A stretch of DNA of 64,000 nt from G942493375 sp942493375 (lineage in GTDB: Bacteria > Armatimonadota > UBA5829). The DNA lies in contig OW818698.1 of the NCBI GenBank assembly GCA_942493375.1, positions 1,550,001-1,614,000 on the forward strand, given 5' to 3'. Both the position numbers and the translations under genes were made by a program. Shown in pieces: positions 19,179 through 26,941 of this stretch. Each line of letters begins with the position of its first letter. Positions within the stretch are counted from its first letter, which is position 1. The notes beneath the pieces are model-generated. The model did no database searches. It was given only the letters and a program-made list of their open reading frames with translations, and had not been told where the DNA came from.

Positions 19179-19228
19179 TTATACGGTAATCATATCAACC
19201 ATTCACCAGTGAAAACCGAGGAGTCATT

Positions 19229-19690
19229 ATGGGAATCTTGAGTTTGGAAAGTATTAAGCATTATGTCCGGAGTGCTAAGGATGTTTATGTATCGACTATC
19301 AATGAGGATGGGTATCCGGTGACTCGGGTTATGTTTAATTTGCACAATCCGGAGGGGTTTCCGCAGCAGACTAGTTACCTGGACAGTTTTAATGGTGAAT
19401 GGTGCGTTTATCTGGGGACTAATACTTCATCATCTAAGATAATGCATATCCGACAGAACAAGCATGTCTCGCTTTATTACCATGTACCGAACTCCTGGGA
19501 GGGGCTGCTTGTTGTTGGTGATGCGGAGATAGTTGAGGAAATGCCGGTTAAATCAGGACTTTGGCAGAATGGTTGGGAGATGTATTATACAGGCGGAGTC
19601 GAGAGCCCGGACTATACTATTGTCAGAGTCCGGCCTCTCTTTGCAGAATATTACCACGATCTTGGCAAGGATAATTTGCGATTCAGGTGA
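19229..19690 (+). CDS. Pyridoxamine 5'-phosphate oxidase-like flavin protein
   Basis: 153 residues, start preceded by GAGGAG. The split-barrel pattern is clear: VYVSTINEDGYPVTRVMFN, SSKIMHIRQNKHVSLYYH, then GLLVVGDAEIVE. This matches the PNPOx-like/general-stress-protein-26 group, which bind FMN or F420. The actual substrate is not predictable. It lies 50 bp after the DUF1963 fusion and ends 12 bp from the convergent ceramidase-like gene. Confidence 0.82.
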   Translation: MGILSLESIKHYVRSAKDVYVSTINEDGYPVTRVMFNLHNPEGFPQQTSYLDSFNGEWCVYLGTNTSSSKIMHIRQNKHVSLYYHVPNSWEGLLVVGDAEIVEEMPVKSGLWQNGWEMYYTGGVESPDYTIVRVRPLFAEYYHDLGKDNLRFR

Positions 19691-19702
19691 TCAGTTCCTC
19701 TG

Positions 19703-20974
19703 CTAATCTTTCATCACCTGCAGTATCCCGGTCCTGATTACCTGTTCAAGTTCAGGGGCAAATGGGGCAGGCAGGTTAAAATATGGGCAGGATTCTTCGG
19801 GTTCATAACCCCCTTCTGCATACATAGCTGCTGTCGGGATATAGCCAGCGAGTGAGTTAGAATATCCCAGCGGGAGCATATAAGCATCCGGGCGAAGTGA
19901 CTTTATGAAGTGTCCATACTCAACACACACTTCTCCGGATAACGCAACCAGGATGGCCTCTTTCGCCAGATCGATTCTCTGGATATCAAACGCCCGGGTA
20001 AGAGAAAACGGCTCAGAGAGAATCCCTTCTGCCCAGGCTTTTTCAAATGTTGTACCGGTATTTACCAGTGTCTCCAATTCTTCCCTGGTGGGATGTTTAG
20101 AGATCGGCAGGTCGACTGTAACGAGATTCGCGGACAGCTGTGGAACAATCGGTTTGGAATCTTCATTTATAACACGAACTACCTCATTGCCCAGCGCTTC
20201 ACCGAACAGGGTTATATCCATAGGAACTCCACTGCGGAAATATCGACCGCCTATCAGGACGCAATTAGATCTGACATCTCCAAAACAACCGGGGAGAACA
20301 GCAGCTGTGGCTCCATTTCCAAGCAGCTTCTCTACCTGACGCCGCGCAACGCCCGGATAGTCGGCTGTGACATTGTAATCACCCATAGTGGAAGCGTGGC
20401 AGGTGAAATGGAAAAGCGCTGCCACTATGCTGTCGTCCTCTGCACTGCGGCATGTGATGACTGTAACCTGATCATCCCTGACACCTTCCGGATCGGGCGC
20501 CATTCCCTCGATTTTGCCATTAAGCTTTCGACGGCGGTTGATGGCAAATCCCTCGCACAGACCTTTGCCTGCATGCATTGTGATCGTACGCAGATCTGAG
20601 TGGGCCTCTTCAATTGCAGTTTCTACACGCTTGCAGACCATATCACGGACTTCCGGAACCATAACTCCGGTGTGAGGTAAACATTCTTCTATCTGAGGCC
20701 CGGAGTGTGTATGGCTGACTGTCAACAGCAATCTATCCTTTGGAAGACCATACTTATTCTGGACCAGATTCCTGAAGTAGGATGTCATATGGGAGCCGAA
20801 TCCGATAAGATCAGCTGTAACTATACACGCAGCTGATTCCCCATCCTGGAACCATAACGCCCTTACTTCCAGATCATCCAGAACACCCTCACAGCCATGT
20901 GTGCGATGAGCGAATCCAGCCAGCGGAGTTCCCATTGCGGGAGTAATAACAGCTTTTCCTATTCCAAGCTTCAT
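19703..20974 (-). CDS. Neutral/alkaline ceramidase N-terminal-type protein
   Basis: 423 residues, start preceded by GAGGTAG, no signal peptide. The N-terminus (MKLGIGKAVITPAMGTPLAG) and the motif LLLTVSHTHSGPQ (His88, His90) match the N-terminal domain of neutral/alkaline non-lysosomal ceramidases, where these His residues lie at the zinc site. FHFTCHAST and LPGCFGDVRSN are further family landmarks. The protein is far shorter than true ceramidases and lacks their C-terminal domain. Many such short homologues occur in carbohydrate-using bacteria with no proven ceramide activity, so hydrolysis of another amide or ester is equally possible. It is last in a run of six co-directional genes and 48 bp from the aldolase gene. 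Confidence 0.8.
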   Translation of the reverse strand: MKLGIGKAVITPAMGTPLAGFAHRTHGCEGVLDDLEVRALWFQDGESAACIVTADLIGFGSHMTSYFRNLVQNKYGLPKDRLLLTVSHTHSGPQIEECLPHTGVMVPEVRDMVCKRVETAIEEAHSDLRTITMHAGKGLCEGFAINRRRKLNGKIEGMAPDPEGVRDDQVTVITCRSAEDDSIVAALFHFTCHASTMGDYNVTADYPGVARRQVEKLLGNGATAAVLPGCFGDVRSNCVLIGGRYFRSGVPMDITLFGEALGNEVVRVINEDSKPIVPQLSANLVTVDLPISKHPTREELETLVNTGTTFEKAWAEGILSEPFSLTRAFDIQRIDLAKEAILVALSGEVCVEYGHFIKSLRPDAYMLPLGYSNSLAGYIPTAAMYAEGGYEPEESCPYFNLPAPFAPELEQVIRTGILQVMKD

Positions 20975-21022
20975 AATTATCTACCTCATTAACAATTCGG
21001 GCTCTCTACACAAAGATTTCTA

Positions 21023-22057
21023 TTACAGTTTCATTGACTCCAGCATATTCCAGCCGGATTCTACGAATTGGGTCAGGGTGCGTTGGGTCAGGCCGTAGGA
21101 GATGAAATCCTCGGGTTTCATTCCATCCGGCTCATATGCTTTTACGAAATCCGGAATAGTCATCAGGCGTTCGATAACATCCGGTGCGACTTCGGCTTCT
21201 ATTCCAGCTTCACGCGGCATATCTGCACTTAGGAGCATGTCCTGGATTTTCGGGTGGATAGACATTGTTATATCTGCTCCTGCGAGTCCAGCCATGTGAT
21301 AAGGGCCTCTGAGTGCGGCGACCAGGAGCTTGGGTTCGTAGTTGCGTTCTTTGTAGATACTGTATGCACGTTTGGTGACGGCTAATCCGGCCTGGATTAT
21401 GTCGGACTCTGTTACGATGGATTTGCGGTCGAGGGCGATGTCTCTCAGGTATTCATCCAGCCTGCCAATCATTATTACAGAGAAGCATGGAGGAGGAGTC
21501 TTCCCGGCAGATTTAGCTCTTTCGGCGCCCAGTCGATATCTTTCTGCAATGGCGATGGTCTGGGGGACAGTGAAACTTACGGTGACGGTGCAGGATATGC
21601 CGTCGGCTATACAGTCTTCCAGCACGTCCAACCCGGCTGATGTGCCTGGGAGTTTGATGGTGATATTGGGAGCCCACTTGCTGAAACGTTTGGCCATAGT
21701 GAGCATTGAGTCTCTATTACCGGCTTTCGACGGGTTCACCTGGGCGCAGACATAACCCTGAGCTCCATTGGTCCTGTCATATTCCGGCTTCAGTATTTCT
21801 GCTGCCTTTACGGCGACACATTTCATCAGTGCTTCGGCTTTTTCTTCTTTTGACAGGTTTTCGGGCAGAGTAGACATGGCAATCATACAGGCTTCCGGGT
21901 TGGAACAAAGAGCTTGATTGGTGAGCAGCGGGTTTGTGGTCACGCCTGAAGCACCGCAGCACAGTGCGGCTTTTAATTCTTCGATATCACCTGAATCGTG
22001 CCACCAGGTGGTCATAGTGTTCTCTACCAGCCAGTTTAGATAGGTGTATTCGGACAT
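21023..22057 (-). CDS. Transaldolase-family protein
   Basis: 344 residues, start preceded by AAGGAG. The transaldolase fold is shown by GVTTNPLL (38-45) and the Schiff-base segment NITIKLPGTSAG, which puts the catalytic lysine at Lys135. CTVTVSFTVPQTIAIAE and VAALRGPYHMAGLAGAD follow at the expected positions. It would cleave or transfer three-carbon ketose units, or act as a fructose-6-phosphate-type aldolase. The sequence is divergent enough that the sugar substrate may be unusual. It lies between VOC and ceramidase-like genes in a probable catabolic operon. Confidence 0.85.
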   Translation of the reverse strand: MSEYTYLNWLVENTMTTWWHDSGDIEELKAALCCGASGVTTNPLLTNQALCSNPEACMIAMSTLPENLSKEEKAEALMKCVAVKAAEILKPEYDRTNGAQGYVCAQVNPSKAGNRDSMLTMAKRFSKWAPNITIKLPGTSAGLDVLEDCIADGISCTVTVSFTVPQTIAIAERYRLGAERAKSAGKTPPPCFSVIMIGRLDEYLRDIALDRKSIVTESDIIQAGLAVTKRAYSIYKERNYEPKLLVAALRGPYHMAGLAGADITMSIHPKIQDMLLSADMPREAGIEAEVAPDVIERLMTIPDFVKAYEPDGMKPEDFISYGLTQRTLTQFVESGWNMLESMKL

Positions 22058-22077
22058 ATAATGACTCCTTTTTAACG

Positions 22078-22098
22078 GGAGACCGCGGAGGGTCTCCC
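22078..22098. repeat. Short GC-rich hairpin (GACCGCGGAGGGTC family)
   Basis: GGGAGACC (22078-22085) and GGTCTCCC (22091-22098) form a tight stem with loop GCGGA, followed by CTACGG. A second member with GGGCGACC arms is at 47629-47650. Both lie just upstream of a gene start inside minus-strand gene runs. Confidence 0.8.
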
Positions 22099-22112
22099 CT
22101 ACGGTTATTTAT

Positions 22113-22550
22113 TTATTGAGTAGTCACTTGGCGCAGCTCACAGGTTTCATCGTCAGGGCCGTAAAAGTATGCCATCCAGACTCCCGGGCGGTATTCAATG
22201 GGTTGTGTGTAGAAGCGGACTCCGTTGTTCTTAAGGAACAGGTAATCATTCACAATGTCATCCGAAGTAATGCAGATATGGCTGAATCCTATATCCACCA
22301 TCGTGTACTCCGACGAAATCCCGCGACCCTTGGGATGCTTGTATTCCAGCAGCTCAAGGACAGCATCACCCGAAGCCAGATGAGCGAGCTGCGCACATGC
22401 CCCGGGAATATTAAGGACTTCTCCAAGTTTGCTTTCCGGTGGACAATCGATTATACGCAGCAGTTCGAAGCCCAGCAAATCGCAATAAAACGCAATAGAT
22501 CGGTCGAGATCAGATACACTCAACCCAACATGCCCCAGCTTAAGAGCCAT
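22113..22550 (-). CDS. VOC (glyoxalase-fold) family protein
   Basis: 145 residues from the ATG at 22550. The longer frame begins with a GTG that lies inside the ribosome site GGAGG, so the shorter form is preferred. Two beta-alpha-beta-beta-beta modules are present: KLGHVGLSVSDLDRSIAFYC and MVDIGFSHICITSDDI. Likely metal ligands are His7, Glu66 or Glu69 (LELLEY), His91 and Glu138 (CELRQ). VOC enzymes include lyases, epimerases and dioxygenases, so the reaction is not fixed. Its place between an SDR and a transaldolase fits a sugar-acid or keto-sugar epimerase (inference). Confidence 0.83.
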   Translation of the reverse strand: MALKLGHVGLSVSDLDRSIAFYCDLLGFELLRIIDCPPESKLGEVLNIPGACAQLAHLASGDAVLELLEYKHPKGRGISSEYTMVDIGFSHICITSDDIVNDYLFLKNNGVRFYTQPIEYRPGVWMAYFYGPDDETCELRQVTTQ

Positions 22551-22585
22551 TGTTACCTCCACTTGCAGATCGTTTCTCTTTTTTT

Positions 22586-22762
22586 GACAGGATTAACAAG
22601 ATTCACAAGATTAACAGGATTAAGATTTATAACATCCAGATATTACCCAAAAACATCCGCTAAATTTACAATGCTGTTTTCGAACACGATCAATGTGATT
22701 ATTTGGATTTACAGGATTAAGAATTGCCTTCAGTTAATCTTGTCAATCTTGTTAATCCTGTC
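22586..22762. repeat. Long inverted repeat, AGGATTAACAAG family
   Basis: The 30-bp left arm 22586-22615 (starts GACAGGATTAACAAGATT) and right arm 22733-22762 (ends CTTGTTAATCCTGTC) are reverse complements with one visible mismatch. Partial copies (ACAGGATTAAG) lie between. It separates the SDR and VOC genes within the run, so it may be a processing or attenuation point. Confidence 0.8.
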
Positions 22763-22772
22763 TAAAAAAGCC

Positions 22773-23522
22773 TCAGTCCATTATTAGTCCGCCGTTTACG
22801 TCTATTATTTCGCCGGTGATCCAGCTGGCTTTATCGGATGCCAGGAAGGCTACTGCTTCTGCGATTTCCTCGGGGTCTCCGTAGCGTCCGAGGGGTATTG
22901 CTTCTGCAATTTTGGCATTCGCATCTTCTCCCCAGGCAGCGGTCATTTCGGTTACAGTCGGGCCGGGGGCTACTGCGTTTACCCGAATCCTCTGAGCTGC
23001 ACCGTATTTGGCGAGTGATTTAGTCATGCAGATCACAGCTGCTTTTGAAGCCGCGTAGTGGATCCCTGCCATAACTGATCCGCCGGATTTTCCTGCTGTG
23101 GAGGCTATATTAATTATAGTGCCGCGACCAGTTGACTTCATATGCCTCATGGCTTCTCTGCACATCAGGAAAGTGCCGCGGGCGTTCACTGCCATAATCT
23201 GGTCCCACTCTTCAGCTTTGATATCCAGAGGGTCAGTCATCTTGAAGATTCCGGCGTTGTTGACCAGGATATCCAACCTGCCAAACTCCGCCAGCACTGT
23301 GGAGTATAGGGCAACTACTGAATCCTCGGAAGATACATCAGCCTGCGCTGCCACTGCCCGTGTTCCACTCACCAGCGCAGCAGTCTCTTCCGCACCAGCC
23401 ATATTCAAGTCCACCACAACCACATCAGCACCATCACGTGCCAACGCTAAAGCAACTGCACGTCCAATTCCACGCGCAGCTCCGGTGACAAGTGCAACCC
23501 GTCCTTTTAGATTGTCCTGCAT
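22773..23522 (-). CDS. Short-chain dehydrogenase/reductase
   Basis: 249 residues, start preceded by AGGAGG. The cofactor motif TGAARGIG is at 13-20. An acidic residue after the second strand (VVDLN, Asp38) favours NAD over NADP. NNAG is at 88-91, and the catalytic set is Ser141, Tyr156 and Lys160 (YAASK). The C-terminal signature ITGEIIDVNGG is typical of classical FabG-like SDRs. Such enzymes oxidise sugar or polyol hydroxyls as often as they serve fatty acid synthesis, and the lack of other lipid genes favours a sugar role. It starts 27 bp after propeller B', so the two are probably co-transcribed. Confidence 0.92.
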   Translation of the reverse strand: MQDNLKGRVALVTGAARGIGRAVALALARDGADVVVVDLNMAGAEETAALVSGTRAVAAQADVSSEDSVVALYSTVLAEFGRLDILVNNAGIFKMTDPLDIKAEEWDQIMAVNARGTFLMCREAMRHMKSTGRGTIINIASTAGKSGGSVMAGIHYAASKAAVICMTKSLAKYGAAQRIRVNAVAPGPTVTEMTAAWGEDANAKIAEAIPLGRYGDPEEIAEAVAFLASDKASWITGEIIDVNGGLIMD

Positions 23523-23549
23523 ATTAGACCTCCTAATAGTGCTTCAAAA

Positions 23550-24692
23550 TCAAGGCAAAAACCTCAGCAAATGACTGGCAACATCGTGCTCTCCCAGGAA
23601 TATTGCTCCGAAGTCATCCATAATCAGTGTTTCTATATTGTAGGCTGTCCAGGGGCTGCTGTTTTCGATTGGGATGGAGTCAAACATGCCCAGATCGGTG
23701 AACCCGCCTTCCAGCAGATTATAACGGAATATATGGGAAGCGCCTCTGAAGTCTCCACATATCCCGTAGACTGTATTTTCGCCAGCCAGGACTAATCCCC
23801 TGATCCTGCGTTCCATGCTGGGTTTTCCGAGGTTGATTATACGGTCTTCTTCAGGGTAGAACTTGAACAGGTAGCCATCACAGGTGCCACCCAGGATCAG
23901 ATCAGGAGATACATAGATAAGTGACTCTGCGGTATCCCATTCCTGGCGGACTTTCATTCCTGGAATCTGAGCTGAGGAGTATGAAAACGTATTTGTCCAG
24001 GTGTCTATATTGAATAAATGCCCGCTCTCCCCCGATCCGTAGATATTGCCGCAGGAGTCCGACACCAGAGTCCGCGGCCTCAGGTATCCACGGAAGTATG
24101 CGGGATCGCTGTCTTTCAGGATGCTGCCAAAATCGTAGTATTTTCCGGTCTCCAGATCGTATGAGAAGAGATGGGTTCCGGGATGCGTGAGGCCGTATAT
24201 CCTATTCAAACATGGTTCGTATACCAGGTTCTGTATTCCTTCACCAGGGACAGGGATGCCGCAATCGACCATTTCTGAAGCAGCGAACAGAGTGTCATCT
24301 ACACCCTCTTCATTGTGAAACAGGCTGACGGAAACCGAGACTCGATACAGATGCCCACCCTCATATTCGTCCGGAGTATTCACTTTCTCAAGTGAGTCTA
24401 TGCAGGGCATTGTGCCGAAATAAAGGTTATTGCTGCCATCGCACACCAGGCTGCGATATATTCCAACCGGCTGGTCGGTCTTAACCAGAGTGCCCAGTTG
24501 TTTGCTTGAAAGATTGTCGAATGCAAACAGATATGAGTTCTTAAGACCACTGGTAGCCCCGAATACAAGCCCTTTAGGCCCGGTTGTAAGCGAAGTCACA
24601 GCAGAATCCCCAGCCGGAACAGGCACCCGATAACCATCCATCCGCTGCCTTAGCAAGGGTGACTCTTTGCGGGATATATCGGTTATAGACAT
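23550..24692 (-). CDS. Seven-bladed beta-propeller protein, type B'
   Basis: 380 residues from the ATG at 24692, which has GGAG six bases upstream; the frame is open to 24737. Seven blades can be marked: KGLVFGATSGLKNSYLFAFD, NNLYFGT, NRIYGLTHPGTHLFSYD, CGNIYGSGESGHLFNID, LILGGTCDGYLFKFYP, NTVYGICGDFRGASHIFRY and GAIFLGEHDVASHLLRF. The chain ends at LLRFLP, matching the ends of the other three propellers. The segment DGYLFKFYPEEDRIINLGKP parallels DGYLFSYDPITGTVVNLGKP in the protein at 9311. No signal peptide. It is followed closely by the SDR gene. No catalytic residues are evident. Confidence 0.82.
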   Translation of the reverse strand: MSITDISRKESPLLRQRMDGYRVPVPAGDSAVTSLTTGPKGLVFGATSGLKNSYLFAFDNLSSKQLGTLVKTDQPVGIYRSLVCDGSNNLYFGTMPCIDSLEKVNTPDEYEGGHLYRVSVSVSLFHNEEGVDDTLFAASEMVDCGIPVPGEGIQNLVYEPCLNRIYGLTHPGTHLFSYDLETGKYYDFGSILKDSDPAYFRGYLRPRTLVSDSCGNIYGSGESGHLFNIDTWTNTFSYSSAQIPGMKVRQEWDTAESLIYVSPDLILGGTCDGYLFKFYPEEDRIINLGKPSMERRIRGLVLAGENTVYGICGDFRGASHIFRYNLLEGGFTDLGMFDSIPIENSSPWTAYNIETLIMDDFGAIFLGEHDVASHLLRFLP

Positions 24693-24725
24693 AATATGCT
24701 CCTTCAATAAGATTCCAAGGGATTT

Positions 24726-24880
24726 AATCTCACGCAAAGCCGCAAAGACGCAAAGAAGAAACAGTGATTGTGTTCTCTCTGGGTACCTTGTGGATTAATG
24801 TAATTAAAATGGCGGAAATCTTCAATTAAGATGATTCAATTTTCCCTCTCCTTGGCGTCTTTGCGGCTTTGCGTGAGATT
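24726..24880. repeat. Inverted repeat, CACGCAAAGCCGCAAAGACG family
   Basis: The left arm 24726-24751 (AATCTCACGCAAAGCCGCAA at its start) pairs with the right arm about 24855-24880 (ending CGGCTTTGCGTGAGATT). It fills most of the 258-bp gap between propellers A' and B'; nothing else is seen there. Confidence 0.8.
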
Positions 24881-24950
24881 TTCATACTATCGCATTACTC
24901 GTCCCTATATGCAAGCTACATTATTCCATACTGATTGTAAAGCATTTCGC

Positions 24951-26168
24951 TCAATAATAAGGTCTGTATTTCACCAGTATAGGTTTGGTTTGGCTGAAAC
25001 CGTTGGCAGCCATATGCTCTCTGGTATAGAAACCTGCATCGGGATTGCGGGGGGCCAGTGCGAACCAGTACATCGTGCCGTCGCCTCCGATCACTCCTCC
25101 GCTCAGGTGGAAGAGCTGCGGATGATCCTTTGAGCGCATGTATCCGACCAGCTCATTGTTTTCAGTTTCAGGGTCAAAGCTGAAGATAGCAGCGCATTCG
25201 TTGACGGCGGAGACCCCGGCTTCTGCAGGGAGTGCATAGTAGATTTTGCCATCCCCTCCGACTATCATCTGGACATTTATGTATATACCGTTGTCGAAGA
25301 AATCGTAGTATTTGACGCTTCCATCAACGCGGTCGTATTTGAAGATATCCCCCCTCAGAAATGCAGCAACAAAGCTTCTGCCGTTGTCACACTCTACTGG
25401 AGATGTGAAGACCAGTTCGTGACCATAGCTGGACTCATCGGACTCGTTCTTGAACTTTCGCATCCGGACGGGAAGGTCCTCAACGAAGTCTTTGTCCGGA
25501 TGGTAGCTTGCAATGTGGCCATTTGTTCCGGGGATATAGACTGTTCCATCCGAAGCGCAGTGTATAAACCTATTCAGGTTCACGCTGGCTCTGCCTTTGT
25601 TTGTTGTTGTGCCTTTCCGGATATCGTAAGCCAGCAGATAACCTCTTGGCCAGGTCAGACCATATATTATCTGGCGCTCTATGTCCATGGCTGTAGTGAG
25701 GATACCTTCTCTCTCAATAGCCAACCCAAGGTCAGTGCAATCACCGGACTTGGGATCATAACAGAACCAGTGCCCTCCTGCATAACCATGGGAATCATAA
25801 AAACTCGACCAGAAGGGAAACAGGATATCCATGTGGGTAGCGCCATATATCCGTCCATCGGCGCCTTCGCAGAGAGGATTGTGTATCTTGCCCTGTCTCG
25901 CATATCCCAGAGAGTGGTCCTTAATCAGATCATCCATATTGCAGAGACTTCTGATCTCGTTTTTACCCGGGTTATACTCAATAAGATGGGCACTACCTCC
26001 CTGGCAGCACGTACCCAGATAGAGCACACCATTGCTTGCAAAGAGATAGGAGTTATAGCTGACGTCCATCTCAATTGAAGCAGGGAACTCAATGGTCTCC
26101 ACATCCACGAACACCATATCATTCTCACTCACAAATTTCTGACTGCCAAAACGGGATATATCGGGCAA
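24951..26168 (-). CDS. Seven-bladed beta-propeller protein, type A'
   Basis: 405 residues from a TTG at 26168, which lies 6 bp after GAGGTG. The alternative GTG at 26177 overlaps that ribosome site. Seven blades: NGVLYLGTCCQGGSAHLIEY, DGRIYGATH (with a long insertion), QIIYGLTWPRGYLLAYD, DGTVYIPGTNGHIASYHP, GRSFVAAFLRGDIFKYD, DGKIYYALP and DGTMYWFAL. The end LVKYRPYY corresponds to LLIYRP in the type A protein at 10459. It has no signal peptide and begins the run of minus-strand genes down to 19703. Together with B' it repeats the A-B order seen at 9311-11580. The function is unknown. Confidence 0.82.
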   Translation of the reverse strand: MPDISRFGSQKFVSENDMVFVDVETIEFPASIEMDVSYNSYLFASNGVLYLGTCCQGGSAHLIEYNPGKNEIRSLCNMDDLIKDHSLGYARQGKIHNPLCEGADGRIYGATHMDILFPFWSSFYDSHGYAGGHWFCYDPKSGDCTDLGLAIEREGILTTAMDIERQIIYGLTWPRGYLLAYDIRKGTTTNKGRASVNLNRFIHCASDGTVYIPGTNGHIASYHPDKDFVEDLPVRMRKFKNESDESSYGHELVFTSPVECDNGRSFVAAFLRGDIFKYDRVDGSVKYYDFFDNGIYINVQMIVGGDGKIYYALPAEAGVSAVNECAAIFSFDPETENNELVGYMRSKDHPQLFHLSGGVIGGDGTMYWFALAPRNPDAGFYTREHMAANGFSQTKPILVKYRPYY

Positions 26169-26265
26169 ATGGGTCACCTCGGATCATGCGGTAATATAAA
26201 TAGAGCTCAACACTATACTCACACATAGAAACAACTATAGATAGTCAAAAAGAACTCGGTCCATT

Positions 26266-26850
26266 TTACCTCATTCCCATCGTTTGATTCTTCCAGTCCG
26301 ACATAAATTTTTGAAATGTCGGATGATCATCTATATTGGCACAATACTTTATCGCTAATCTTATAAACTCATCAATAACCTGTCCCAGCATATCTATTAA
26401 TTCGGCAACTGGCAATCTTTCTATAGTAGGTGAAATATCAGGCACGCAAGTTGATCCATCGGATGCCACTTTATGTGTTGAATAATCAAGACAAGTTAAT
26501 TCGGCTATTCCATCACCAACGTGAACTCTTATATCCTTTTCGGTACCTTGTTCACAGAGATAAATGCTTGAATCAATATGGTTTCTCAAGTCTTTTATCA
26601 CATCTGGCAATTCATATATGATTGTCATCAGGTCAGTTCCAACATCAACAGGCCAGTATTCCATAGATGTGGATGACCCAAACAGGTCTGGAAATCCTTG
26701 TACTATAAATCTTGCAGAGTTTATTTCCTGTAGATGATCACATATATTGGTAACGATATCCAATATACAATCTTCTTCCCAATAGTCAGGATTGTAAGGA
26801 ATCAGAGAAGCTGGATCTTTTTCTATCTCAATTAATGAAATGTAAAACAT
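26266..26850 (-). CDS. Unrecognised small cytoplasmic protein
   Basis: 194 residues, start preceded by GGAG at 8 bp. Mostly acidic, mixed alpha/beta, no signal peptide or membrane segment. Segments such as YWPVDVGTDLMTIIYELPDV and IYLCEQGTEKDIRVHVGDG recall small uncharacterised bacterial proteins that often occur near polymorphic-toxin immunity genes, but I cannot name a family. The gene is more AT-rich than its neighbours and stands alone between the propeller run and the GH42-like gene. Confidence 0.6.
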   Translation of the reverse strand: MFYISLIEIEKDPASLIPYNPDYWEEDCILDIVTNICDHLQEINSARFIVQGFPDLFGSSTSMEYWPVDVGTDLMTIIYELPDVIKDLRNHIDSSIYLCEQGTEKDIRVHVGDGIAELTCLDYSTHKVASDGSTCVPDISPTIERLPVAELIDMLGQVIDEFIRLAIKYCANIDDHPTFQKFMSDWKNQTMGMR

Positions 26851-26941
26851 AGGAATGCTCCATCAAAGATTGGTAAAGTCCAGCCTTGTCTTGTTTGCTG
26901 TGAACAAAAATGTTGGAATAAGCATAATAACGCCTTTAATA

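Noticed and set aside
19703..20974. Confident naming as ceramidase
   Set aside because: The protein lacks the C-terminal domain and a signal peptide, and sphingolipid genes are not seen; only the N-terminal domain family is supported.
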